From Nocardioides perillae (GTDB lineage Bacteria; Actinomycetota; Actinomycetes; Propionibacteriales; Nocardioidaceae): 64,000 bases of DNA. Position 1 is the first letter of the stretch, and every line of letters starts with the position of its first letter. Below the pieces are notes generated by a model. That model saw only the letters and a program-made list of their open reading frames with translations. It had not been told where the DNA came from and made no database searches. Below are positions 42,846 through 51,074 of the stretch, piece by piece. The stretch lies in contig NZ_JACCAC010000001.1 in NCBI RefSeq assembly GCF_013409425.1, positions 868,001 through 932,000 on the forward strand, given 5' to 3'. Both the position numbers and the translations under genes were made by a program.

Positions 42846-44471
42846 TCAGCCCTCGACGTAGCGCGGCGTCCAGACCCGCCCGCCCTCGGTGACCCGGGTG
42901 CTCGACGCCCCGACGAGCAGCAGGCACTTCATGTCGACGGTGGTCGGGTCGAGGCCGCCGAGCGTCGTCACGTCGAGCGACTCCTCGGCCCGGCCGACGT
43001 CGCGGCCGACCACGACCACCGTGGCCGGGTCGCGGTGCTCGAGCAGCACCTTCTGCAGGTGGCCGACCTGGTCGGGTCGGGCGCGGGAGCGCGGGTTGTA
43101 GACCGCGAGCACGAGGTCGGCCTCGGCCACCGCGCGCAGGCGCTGCTCGACCACTGCCCACGGCTTGAGCCGGTCGCTGAGGCTCACCACGGCGAAGTCG
43201 GCGCCGATCGGCGCGCCCGCCCGCGCGGCCACGGCCTGCACCGCGCTCACGCCGGGCAGCACGCGCACCTCGACCCCCGCGTACGCCGGGTCGTCGGCCG
43301 CCTCGAAGACCGCCGAGGCCATCCCGAAGACCCCGGCGTCGCCGCCGGACACCACGGCGACCCGCTCGCCGTCGCGGGCCAGGTCGAGCGCGAGCCGGGC
43401 ACGGTCGAGCTCGACGGTGTTGCCGGAGGCGTGCCGCTGCAGGCCCGCGCGGCGCGGCACCCGGTCGACGTACGGCGCGTAGCCCACCACGTGGTCGACC
43501 CCCGCCAGCGCCTGCTCGGCCTCCGCGGTCAGCCAGTTCGCCGGCCCCGGGCCGAGGCCGACCACCAGGAGCTCGGCGGGGGCGGGCGTGCCGGGTGGGC
43601 GCAATTGTGCGGTAGTCGGCTGTGCAACCGCCGGGTAACCGTCGTCTGGCGCACAATTGTTCCCAGCCCGACCCCCGCGAGCCCCACCCGCAGCCTGCTC
43701 CGCGACGCGGCGGCCCGGGCCGTGGCGGGAGTCGCCGGTGACGACGACCAGCGAGAAGTAGGGCACGGTGTCGGGGTCGACGTCGGCCACCGGCAGCACC
43801 CGCTCGGTCGCCATCGACGCCCGCTCGACGTACGTCGCGTGGTCCAGGCGGCCCGCCAGCGCGAGCGCCTCGCGCACCTTGCGGAAGGTGCGGCCGAGCT
43901 TCATCACCACCGCGCCGTCGGCGTCGGCCAGGCGCCGCGCGAGCTCGCCTTGCGGCAGCGTCCCGGGCAGCACGGTGAGCACGTCGGTCTGGCGCACGAG
44001 CGGCAGCGCCGCGGTGGCCGTGGCGGCCGCGAAGGCCGGCACGCCGGGGACGACCTCGCAGGTGAAGCGGTCGGCCAGGCCGTCGTGGAGGTACATGAAC
44101 GAGCCGTAGAACAGCGGGTCGCCCTCGGCCAGCACGACCACGTCGCGACCGGCCTCGAGGTGGGCGGCGAGGCGGGCGACCGCGTCGGTGTAGAAGTCGG
44201 CCATCGCGCCCGCGTAGCCACCGGGGTGGTCGGTGAGACCGGTGGTGACGGGGTAGCGCAGGACCTCCTCGACGGCAGTGGGCGGGATCAGGCCCGCGGC
44301 GGTGCGCCGCGCGTTGGAGGCCTTGCCGACCCCCGCGTGGTAGGCCACGACGTCGGCCGCACCGATCAGCCGCGCCGCCTTCAGCGTCACCAGCTCGGGG
44401 TCCCCGGGGCCGAGGCCGACGCCCCAGAGCCGCCCGGGAGTCAGCTCGGCACCGGAGGTCGACGCGCTCAC
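42846..44471 (-). CDS. cobI-cobJ: fused precorrin-2 C20-methyltransferase (CobI) - precorrin-3B C17-methyltransferase (CobJ)
   Basis: A 541-aa fusion of two tetrapyrrole methylases. Residues about 12-245 are CobI: LWGVGLGPGDPELVTLKAAR, LAEGDPLFYGSFMYLHD, VVPGVPAFAAATA. Residues about 296-541 are CobJ: LLVVGLGPGPANWLTAEAEQ, VVSGGDAGVFGMASAV, VLPGVSAVQAVAARAGAPIG, AVVSLSDRLKPW, VYNPRSRARPDQ. The linker (269-291) is encoded by an inverted repeat (43597-43664). CobI-CobJ fusions are common in actinobacteria. GTG 44471 overlaps the cobG-cobH stop. Confidence 0.95.
   Translation of the reverse strand: MSASTSGAELTPGRLWGVGLGPGDPELVTLKAARLIGAADVVAYHAGVGKASNARRTAAGLIPPTAVEEVLRYPVTTGLTDHPGGYAGAMADFYTDAVARLAAHLEAGRDVVVLAEGDPLFYGSFMYLHDGLADRFTCEVVPGVPAFAAATATAALPLVRQTDVLTVLPGTLPQGELARRLADADGAVVMKLGRTFRKVREALALAGRLDHATYVERASMATERVLPVADVDPDTVPYFSLVVVTGDSRHGPGRRVAEQAAGGARGGRAGNNCAPDDGYPAVAQPTTAQLRPPGTPAPAELLVVGLGPGPANWLTAEAEQALAGVDHVVGYAPYVDRVPRRAGLQRHASGNTVELDRARLALDLARDGERVAVVSGGDAGVFGMASAVFEAADDPAYAGVEVRVLPGVSAVQAVAARAGAPIGADFAVVSLSDRLKPWAVVEQRLRAVAEADLVLAVYNPRSRARPDQVGHLQKVLLEHRDPATVVVVGRDVGRAEESLDVTTLGGLDPTTVDMKCLLLVGASSTRVTEGGRVWTPRYVEG
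43597..43664 (-). repeat. family-4 inverted repeat in the CobI-CobJ linker
   Basis: Arms GGGCGCAATTGTGCG and CGCACAATTGTTCCC are 68 nt apart end to end (10-bp perfect core CAATTGTGCG plus GGG/CCC ends). It is relatively AT-rich against its surroundings and is translated as the linker NNCAPDDGYPAVAQPTTAQL. Confidence 0.7.
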
Positions 44472-46063
44472 TCCGCCTCCTGGGCGAGCGCGTTGAGTGC
44501 CGACGCCGTCATCGCCGACCCGCCGCGCCGACCGCGGACGGTCAGGAACGGCACGTCGATCCCGTGGTCGGCGGCGAACCCGGCGAGCGCCTCCTTCGAC
44601 TCGGCGGCGCCGATGAACCCCACCGGGCAGCCGACGACCGCCGCAGGTCGGGGGGCGCCGTCCAGCAGCATCTCGAGCAGGTGGAAGAGCGCGGTGGGTG
44701 CGTTGCCGATCGCGACGACGGCGCCGTCGAGCCGCTCGCCCCACAGGCCGAGCGCGGCGGCCGAGCGGGTCGTGCCCCACTGCGCGGCCAGGGCGGGCAC
44801 CCGGGGGTCGCGCAGCGTGCACACCACCTCGTTGTCGCGGGGCAGCCGCGCGCGGGTCACCCCGGAGGCGACCATGTGGGCGTCGGTGAGGACCGGGGCG
44901 CCGGCCCGGAGCGCGGCGCGGGCCGCCGACACCAGCCGTGGGTGCACCACGAGGTCGTCGACGAGGTCGGTCTGCCCGGTGCCGTGGACCATCCGGACGG
45001 CGACCTTCTCGGCGTCGGCCGGCAGGTGCGCGAGCCGGGTCTCGCGGCGGATCGTGGCGAAGCTGTCGTCGTAGATCGCCCGCCCCGACCGCACGTAGTC
45101 GTAGCGCGCCTGCGGCGCCCGCAGCGCGCGCGGCCCCGCGTCGCGGGCCGGTGCGGGCGCCACCACCCCGCGCCAGGGAGTGACGACGAGGTCGGCGTCG
45201 TCCGCGAGCCCCCACCCGTCGACGTACGCCGTGTCGAGGCGGCCGTCGGGCACCACCAGGTGGCGCAGGCCGGGTGCCCCCGCGACGGGGCCGGGTGGCA
45301 GCGGTCCGCTGGGCGTCGGGAGGTCGGGGTGCGGGGCGGCGGCGACGTCGCTCGGCAGCGGGGCCTCGAGCTCCTCGACGTGCCAGGGGGCGTCGGGGCC
45401 CTGACCCCGCGCGGCGACCAGCTCGCGGGCGAGGTCGAGCAGGGCGGCTGCCGCGCCCCGGGGGCCGGTGAGCGGGACGACCCGGCCCCAGCCGGACCCG
45501 ACCCGCAGCTGCCCGTGGGTGGCCGAGAGGGCGACGACGCCGAGGTCGCACGCACGGTCGACCACGTCGCCGCGACCGTCGTCGAGCACGACGAGGGTGC
45601 GGGCCGACAGCCCGGCGAGCACGGGGTCCGACCGCAAGCCCTCGTCGAGGGCCGCCGCGACCGGGCGCAGGTCGGCGCGACCACCGACCAGGCCGGTCAG
45701 CGGCGAGACCACGACGTTGCGCACCAGCTCGGCGGTGCGCGAGGGCAGCAGGCCGGTGGCCTCGAGCGCGGCGACGACCTCGGGGGGCAGCCGTCCGTCG
45801 GAGTGCGGCAGCGCGCGGACCTGCAGGTTGGCGCGGGTGGTCAGGTGCACCGCGCCGTCGCCCCACCGCTCGGCGACCGCGAGGAGGGCACGCAGGCGGG
45901 CAGCGGGCAGCGCGCCGCCGACGAGCCGGAGGCGCACGAGCGCGCCGTCCTCGGCGATCCACGGCCGGGCGACGCCGGGGCACAGGTCGGGGCGGGTGCG
46001 GGTGGCGGGTCCGGGGCGGTCGGCTCCCGGGCGGGCGGGTCCGGACTGGCTGGTGAGGAGCAC
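44468..46063 (-). CDS. cobG-cobH: fused truncated precorrin-3B synthase (CobG) - precorrin-8X methylmutase (CobH)
   Basis: A 531-aa fusion. Residues about 25-305 resemble CobG: DLCPGVARPWIAEDGALVRL, VHLTTRANLQVRALP, and TPWRGVVAPAPA at the end of the second half. The C-terminal CobG segment with the Fe-S/sirohaem cysteines (usually CTGRPGCAKALADVRADA-like) is absent. Residues 316-531 are a complete CobH: YDYVRSGRAIYDDSFATIRR, active-site His360 in RMVHGTGQTD, TDAHMVASGVTRARLP, GCPVGFIGAAESKEAL. CobH shifts the C11 methyl to C12. GTG 46063 follows AGGGAGAG below a riboswitch. Confidence 0.88.
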   Translation of the reverse strand: MLLTSQSGPARPGADRPGPATRTRPDLCPGVARPWIAEDGALVRLRLVGGALPAARLRALLAVAERWGDGAVHLTTRANLQVRALPHSDGRLPPEVVAALEATGLLPSRTAELVRNVVVSPLTGLVGGRADLRPVAAALDEGLRSDPVLAGLSARTLVVLDDGRGDVVDRACDLGVVALSATHGQLRVGSGWGRVVPLTGPRGAAAALLDLARELVAARGQGPDAPWHVEELEAPLPSDVAAAPHPDLPTPSGPLPPGPVAGAPGLRHLVVPDGRLDTAYVDGWGLADDADLVVTPWRGVVAPAPARDAGPRALRAPQARYDYVRSGRAIYDDSFATIRRETRLAHLPADAEKVAVRMVHGTGQTDLVDDLVVHPRLVSAARAALRAGAPVLTDAHMVASGVTRARLPRDNEVVCTLRDPRVPALAAQWGTTRSAAALGLWGERLDGAVVAIGNAPTALFHLLEMLLDGAPRPAAVVGCPVGFIGAAESKEALAGFAADHGIDVPFLTVRGRRGGSAMTASALNALAQEAE

Positions 46064-46119
46064 GGTCTCTCCCTGGTCGGGGCCCTGTGCGCGGAGCCCG
46101 TGGTGACCGCACGGCGGTC

Positions 46120-46270
46120 GCCGCGGGGCCAGCAGGTCTTCGGACTCGGGGTCATCCGGCACGGGGCGCCTTCCCAGGACGTCCTCTCGTCGGTCCCAGT
46201 GGCTCAGTGCCCCGCCCGTCGCCCACACCGCTGCGCGTCAGTCCCGGAGTCGCACCGGGTTCCCTGCCCC
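46120..46270 (-). promoter_or_regulatory. cobalamin riboswitch upstream of cobG-cobH
   Basis: On the minus strand: GGGAACCCGGTGCGACTCCG, then GACGCGCAGCGGTG and GAGTCCGAAGACCTGCTGGC. A TAGCCT -10 box lies at 46307-46312 (-). Controls cobG-cobH and cobI-cobJ. Confidence 0.95.
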
Positions 46271-46334
46271 ACCCGGTGGCCCGGGCGGGGGTGACTGGCG
46301 TCGGCAGGCTACCAACGCCTCGGCGGGGTGGCGG

Positions 46335-46340
46335 TAGCGT
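46335..46340 (+). promoter_or_regulatory. -10 box for the CbiX-like gene
   Basis: TAGCGT ends 8 nt before GTG 46349, so the transcript is probably leaderless and divergent from the cobG riboswitch promoter. Confidence 0.45.
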
Positions 46341-46348
46341 CCGCCGGC

Positions 46349-47050
46349 GTGACGTCGGTCCCGCTCCTCCTCGTCGGCGCCTCGGCGCGCGAGGTCGCGG
46401 CCCGGGCGGACCTCGCCGGGCTGGCCGCGACCGTGCCCGGGGCCGAGGTCGCCTTCCTGCAGCTGGGCGACCCGTCGCTCTCCGGGGCGCTGACGCGGCT
46501 CGCCGACACGGGTGCCGCACGGGTCGACGTCGTCGGGGTCTCCCTCGGGCCGCTCGCCCCCGGCGCCACCTGGGTGCGTCGCGTCGCCGGCCACTGGTGG
46601 CGCGAGCGGACCGGCGACCGGCCCGTGGTGGCGGTGGCCCCGCGGCTGCTGGGCGAGCTCGACGCGGCCGCGCTGCACGACGTACGCCGTGACGCGCGGC
46701 CGCTGACCGGCGCCGAGCCGGGGCTCACGTCGGCCGCGTGGGAGGGGGTGACCCACCACCGCCGCCAGTTGCTGGTGTGCCGGGGTCCGCGCTGCACCGC
46801 CCGCGGGTCGGACGCGACCGCGGAGGCGGTGGTGCTCGCGCTGGTCGAGGCCGGGTGCACCGACGACGACGTGCTCGTCACCCACACCGGCTGCCTGCTG
46901 CCCTGCAACCACGCGCCGGTCGTCGTGGTGCACCCCGACGACGCGTGGTGCGGTGGCGTGACGCCGGAGGTCGGTCGCCGCCTCGTCGCGGCCGTGCTGG
47001 ACGAGGGCGGCGACCTCGCCGCGGCGGGCCTGCCGCTGCTGCCGCGCTGA
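46349..47050 (+). CDS. degenerate CbiX-like protein with C-terminal 2Fe-2S ferredoxin-like domain
   Basis: A 233-aa protein. Residues 1-130 look like one CbiX/sirohydrochlorin chelatase lobe (LLLVGASAREVAARADLAGL, VAFLQLGDPSLSGALTRLA), but the usual HGSRD metal His is Ala (VGASARE) and the second-site His is also missing. Residues about 140-225 are a thioredoxin-like 2Fe-2S domain: LLVCRGPRCTARGSD and THTGCLLPCNHAPVVVVHPD, four cysteines. Chelatase activity is doubtful; a redox or metal-related accessory role is possible. Lies between riboswitch-controlled operons. Confidence 0.75.
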   Translation: MTSVPLLLVGASAREVAARADLAGLAATVPGAEVAFLQLGDPSLSGALTRLADTGAARVDVVGVSLGPLAPGATWVRRVAGHWWRERTGDRPVVAVAPRLLGELDAAALHDVRRDARPLTGAEPGLTSAAWEGVTHHRRQLLVCRGPRCTARGSDATAEAVVLALVEAGCTDDDVLVTHTGCLLPCNHAPVVVVHPDDAWCGGVTPEVGRRLVAAVLDEGGDLAAAGLPLLPR

Positions 47051-47060
47051 GCCGGAGCGG

Positions 47061-47078
47061 TGCTCGAACGTTCGAGCA
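47061..47078. repeat. 18-bp perfect palindrome
   Basis: TGCTCGAACGTTCGAGCA, followed 12 nt later by a half copy (ACGTTCGAGCA). It lies just after the CbiX-like gene; terminator, operator or remnant of another palindromic element. Confidence 0.6.
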
Positions 47079-47138
47079 GCGGCTGTCCGCACGTTCGAGC
47101 AACCGAGCGCCGAACGCCCGTACGGGGACGCGGCCGCC

Positions 47139-47224
47139 GCACTTGTGGGCCGAGTCCTGCACTTGTGCCCCGAGTTCTCGGGCCACAAGTGCAGGAGTCC
47201 CCGGCTGACCGGTGACTCCGACAG
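47139..47224 (+). repeat. family-1 palindromic element, copy D
   Basis: H1 arms CCTGCACTTGTGCCCCGAG (47156-47174) and CTCGGGCCACAAGTGCAGG (47177-47195) with a TT loop (one mismatch), H2 at 47194-47219 (starting GGAGTCCCCGG), half-H1 before and CGACAG after. The most complete copy, together with E. Confidence 0.9.
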
Positions 47225-47304
47225 CCCGGCGGCGCCGACAACCCCGGGACGCGGACAGCCCCGGCACCCAGCCCGCCGGCGTGGCCTAGGGTGAGCGCAC
47301 CGAC

Positions 47305-47432
47305 GTCTCGTGGGACCCAGGAACCCGGTGCCGGCCGCGCAGCCAGCGGCCCAGTCCGGGGCGGTTCCGCCACTGTGACCTCGCACCACCGCTCCGCGCG
47401 GGGGTGCGACCAGCCAGACACTGGCCACGGGA
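47305..47432 (+). promoter_or_regulatory. cobalamin riboswitch upstream of cobN
   Basis: GGAACCCGGTGCCGGCCGCG, then CAGTCCGGGGCGGTTCCGCC followed by ACTGTGACC, then GACCAGCCAGACACTGGCC. It matches the CobN-type actinobacterial AdoCbl riboswitch. The TAGGGT -10 box is 13 nt upstream. Confidence 0.9.
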
Positions 47433-47477
47433 CCTGACCTACCACTGGGGCGAGAACCCCGAGGAGGCGTCCCGGGG

Positions 47478-50400
47478 ATGACCCGCATCGCGCTGCTGTC
47501 CACCTCCGACACCGACCTGCTGTCGGCCCGCGCGAGCGGGGCCGACTGGGTGCTGGCCAACCCCGGCCGCCCCGGCCACCAGTCGATGGCCGAGGTGATC
47601 GAGGGCTGCGACCTCGTCGTCGGCCGGATCCTGGGCTCGCCGGCCGACCTGTGCTCCGGCTTCGCCCGCGTCCGCGCCACCGGCGTGCCGGTCGTGGTGC
47701 TCGGCGGCGAGCAGGTGCCGAGCGCGGAGCTGATGGAGCTCTCGACGGTCCCCGCCGGGGTCGCGGCCGAGGCGCACCGCTACCTCGCCGAGGGCGGCCC
47801 CGCCAACCTCGCCCAGCTGCACGCCTTCCTCTCCGACACCGTCCTGCTGACCGGCGAGGGTTTCGAGCCCCCGGCGGTGCTGCCGGAGTGGGGCTGCGCC
47901 GAGCGGCCCGCCCCGACCGCGGAGCAGGCCGCCCTCCCGCGCATCGGCGTGCTCTACTACCGCGCCCACGAGGCCAGCGGCAACACCGCCTTCGCGCACG
48001 CGCTGGCCGACGCGGTCGACGCGACGGGCGAGGCCGTCGGGGTGCCGATCTTCGCCGGGTCGCTGCGCAGCGCGCCCGACGCGCTCTACGACGCCTTCCG
48101 CACCCTCGACGCCCTCGTCGTGACCGTGCTCGCCGCGGGCGGAACCACCCCCGCCGGGGCGAGCGCGGGCGGCGACGACGAGGCCTGGGACGTCGAGCGC
48201 ATGGCGGCCCTCGACATCCCCGTGCTGCAGGGCCTGTGCCTGACCAGCAGCCGCGCCGAGTGGGAAGCCTCCGACGATGGCGTGACCCCGCTCGACTCGG
48301 CCAGCCAGGTGGCGATCCCGGAGTTCGACGGCCGCATCATCACCGCGCCGTTCTCCTTCAAGGAGGTCGACGAGGACGGCCTCCCGCACTACGTCGCCGA
48401 CCCCGAGCGCTGTGCCCGGGTGGCCGGCATCGCCGTGGGCCACGCCCGGCTGCGCCGCACGCCGGCCGCCGAGCGCAAGGTCGCGCTCGTGCTGTCCGCC
48501 TACCCCACCAAGCACTCCCGCGTCGGCAACGCGGTCGGGCTCGACACCCCCGCCTCGGCCGTGCGGCTGCTGCGCCGCATGGCGGAGGCCGGCTACGACC
48601 TCGGGGAGGGCGGGCCGGTGCACGAGGCACTCGCCCACGACGACCTCACCGAGGCCGGCGACGCGCTGATCCACGCCCTCATCGCCGCCGGCGGCCAGGA
48701 CGAGGAGTGGCTCACCACCGCCCAGCTCACCGAGAGCCACGTGCGGATCGCGGCCGACGACTACCGGCGGTGGCTCGCCGACCTGCCCGCGGCGCTGGTG
48801 GACGACGTGGTCGAGACGTGGGGCGAGGCACCGGGCAGCCTCTTCGTGAACGACGAGCAGGAGATCGTGCTGGCCACGCTGCGCTCCGGCAACGTCGTGC
48901 TGCTGATCCAGCCGCCGCGCGGTTTCGGGGAGAACCCGGTCGCGATCTACCACGATCCCGACATGGCCCCCAGCCACCACTACCTCGCGGCCTACCGCTG
49001 GCTCGAGCGCTCGTTCGGCGCCCACGCCGTGGTCCACCTCGGCAAGCACGGGTCCCTGGAGTGGCTGCCGGGCAAGAACGCCGCGCTGTCGGCCGCCTGC
49101 GCCACCGACGCCGCGATCGGCAGCATGCCCCTGGTCTACCCCTTCCTCGTCAACGACCCCGGCGAGGGCGCCCAGGCCAAGCGCCGCGCCCACGCCACGA
49201 TCGTCGACCACCTCGTGCCGCCGATGGCGCGCGCGGAGGCCTACGGCGACATGGCGCGCCTCGAGCAGCTGCTCGACGAGCACGCCAACATCGCTGCCAT
49301 GGACCCGGCGAAGCTGCCGGCGGTCCGCGCGGAGATCTGGACGCTCATGCACGCCGCGGAGATGCACCGCGACCTCGGCCTCGACGAGCGGCCCGACGAC
49401 GAGGAGTTCGACGACTTCCTGCTGCACGTCGACGGCTGGCTGTGCGAGGTCAAGGACGCCCAGATCCGCGACGGCCTGCACGTGCTCGGGGCCCCGCCCG
49501 AGGGTGAGGCGCGGGTCAACCTCGTGCTGGCGATCCTGCGGGCGAGCCAGGTCTGGGCCGGCGACGTGGGCGCGGTCCCCGGCCTGCGCACCGCGCTCGG
49601 CCTCAAGGAGGGCGCCGAGCGCGTCGGTGCCGTCGACGAGGTCGAGGAGCGGGCCCGGGCGCTGGTCGTCGCGATGGAGGCTGCCGGGTGGGACCCGCAG
49701 GCGGCCGAGGAGCTGCACGACGACGAGGAGGTACGCCGCGTCCTGCGGTTCGCCGCCACCCAGGTCGTGCCGCGCCTCGCCCGCACCACCGACGAGCTCG
49801 ACCACGTGCTCCACGCGCTCGACGGCGGCTTCGTCCCGGCAGGACCCTCAGGGTCGCCGCTGCGCGGGCTCGTCAACGTGCTGCCGACCGGGCGCAACTT
49901 CTACACCGTCGACCCCCGCGCGGTGCCGTCCCGCCTGGCCTGGGACACCGGGGTGGCGATGGCCGACTCGCTGCTCCAGCGCTACCTCGAGGAGACCGGC
50001 GCCTACCCCGCCTCGGTGGGCCTCAGCGTGTGGGGCACCTCCGCGATGCGCACCTCGGGCGACGACGTGGCCGAGGTGCTCGCGCTGCTCGGTGTGCGAC
50101 CGGTGTGGGACGAGGCCTCGCGCCGGGTCCACGACCTCGAGGTGGTCCCGCTCGAGGAGCTCGGCCGCCCGCGCGTCGACGTGACGGTGCGCATCTCCGG
50201 CTTCTTCCGCGACGCCTTCCCCCACGTGCTGGCGATGCTCGACGACGCGGTGCGGCTGGTCGCCGGGCTCGACGAGCCCGACGAGCAGAACTTCGTCGCC
50301 GCCCACGCCCGCGCCGACCTCGCCGCCCACGGCGACGAGCGCCGGGCCACGACGCGCATCTTCGGCTCGAAGCCCGGGTCCTACGGTGCGGGCATCCTGC

Positions 50401-51074
50401 AGGTGGTCGAGTCGGGCACCTGGCGCGACGACGCCGACCTGGCCGAGGTCTACACCGCGTGGGGCGGCTTCGCCTACGGCCGCGACCTCGACGGAGCGCC
50501 GGCCGCCGACGACATGCGCACCAACTACCGCCGCATCACGGTGGCGGCCAAGAACGTCGACACCCGCGAGCACGACATCGCCGACTCCGACGACTACTTC
50601 CAGTACCACGGCGGCATGGTCGCCACGGTCCGCGCGCTCACCGGCAGCGACCCGCGCGCCTACGTCGGCGACTCGACCACCCCCGACTCCGTGCGCACCC
50701 GCACGCTGCAGGAGGAGACCAACCGGGTCTTCCGCGCCCGGGTGGTCAACCCGCGCTGGATCGCCGCGATGCAGCGCCACGGCTACAAGGGCGCCTTCGA
50801 GCTGGCCGCGACCGTCGACTACCTCTTCGGCTTCGACGCCACGACGGGCGTCGTCCACGACTGGATGTACGAGGCCCTCGCGCAGGAGTACGTGCTCGAC
50901 GAGGCCAACCAGGCCTTCATGCGCACCTCCAACCCGTGGGCGCTGCGCGGCATCGTCGAGCGGCTGCACGAGGCCGCCGACCGCGGGCTGTGGGCCGAGC
51001 CCGACCCGGCGACGGTCGCGGCGATGCAGCAGGTCTACCTCGAGCTCGAGGGCGACCTCGAGGACCGTGGCTGA
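47478..51074 (+). CDS. cobN: cobaltochelatase large subunit CobN
   Basis: A 1198-aa CobN/BchH family protein. Motifs: VLYYRAHEASGNTAFAHALA, then VVHLGKHGSLEWLPGKNAAL (around residue 520), RISGFFRDAFPHVLAMLDDA and the C-terminal NPRWIAAMQRHGYKGAFELA. Inserts cobalt into hydrogenobyrinate a,c-diamide, powered by the ChlI-ChlD-type ATPase at 38189. ATG 47478 follows cgaggag at optimal distance. It defines the pathway as late cobalt insertion (aerobic). cobF starts 8 nt before its stop codon. Confidence 0.97.
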   Translation: MTRIALLSTSDTDLLSARASGADWVLANPGRPGHQSMAEVIEGCDLVVGRILGSPADLCSGFARVRATGVPVVVLGGEQVPSAELMELSTVPAGVAAEAHRYLAEGGPANLAQLHAFLSDTVLLTGEGFEPPAVLPEWGCAERPAPTAEQAALPRIGVLYYRAHEASGNTAFAHALADAVDATGEAVGVPIFAGSLRSAPDALYDAFRTLDALVVTVLAAGGTTPAGASAGGDDEAWDVERMAALDIPVLQGLCLTSSRAEWEASDDGVTPLDSASQVAIPEFDGRIITAPFSFKEVDEDGLPHYVADPERCARVAGIAVGHARLRRTPAAERKVALVLSAYPTKHSRVGNAVGLDTPASAVRLLRRMAEAGYDLGEGGPVHEALAHDDLTEAGDALIHALIAAGGQDEEWLTTAQLTESHVRIAADDYRRWLADLPAALVDDVVETWGEAPGSLFVNDEQEIVLATLRSGNVVLLIQPPRGFGENPVAIYHDPDMAPSHHYLAAYRWLERSFGAHAVVHLGKHGSLEWLPGKNAALSAACATDAAIGSMPLVYPFLVNDPGEGAQAKRRAHATIVDHLVPPMARAEAYGDMARLEQLLDEHANIAAMDPAKLPAVRAEIWTLMHAAEMHRDLGLDERPDDEEFDDFLLHVDGWLCEVKDAQIRDGLHVLGAPPEGEARVNLVLAILRASQVWAGDVGAVPGLRTALGLKEGAERVGAVDEVEERARALVVAMEAAGWDPQAAEELHDDEEVRRVLRFAATQVVPRLARTTDELDHVLHALDGGFVPAGPSGSPLRGLVNVLPTGRNFYTVDPRAVPSRLAWDTGVAMADSLLQRYLEETGAYPASVGLSVWGTSAMRTSGDDVAEVLALLGVRPVWDEASRRVHDLEVVPLEELGRPRVDVTVRISGFFRDAFPHVLAMLDDAVRLVAGLDEPDEQNFVAAHARADLAAHGDERRATTRIFGSKPGSYGAGILQVVESGTWRDDADLAEVYTAWGGFAYGRDLDGAPAADDMRTNYRRITVAAKNVDTREHDIADSDDYFQYHGGMVATVRALTGSDPRAYVGDSTTPDSVRTRTLQEETNRVFRARVVNPRWIAAMQRHGYKGAFELAATVDYLFGFDATTGVVHDWMYEALAQEYVLDEANQAFMRTSNPWALRGIVERLHEAADRGLWAEPDPATVAAMQQVYLELEGDLEDRG

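Larger units (their letters stand above)
47051..47477. other. 427-nt intergenic region upstream of cobN
   Basis: Holds, in order, the 18-bp palindrome (47061), family-1 element copy D (47139), a TAGGGT -10 box (47287-47292) and the cobN riboswitch. No protein gene is supported. Confidence 0.7.

Noticed and set aside
42846-46112. A 1088-aa fusion of cobI-cobJ with an upstream domain
   Set aside because: The upstream half is an out-of-frame reading of cobG-cobH; GTG 44471 gives the correct CobI start.
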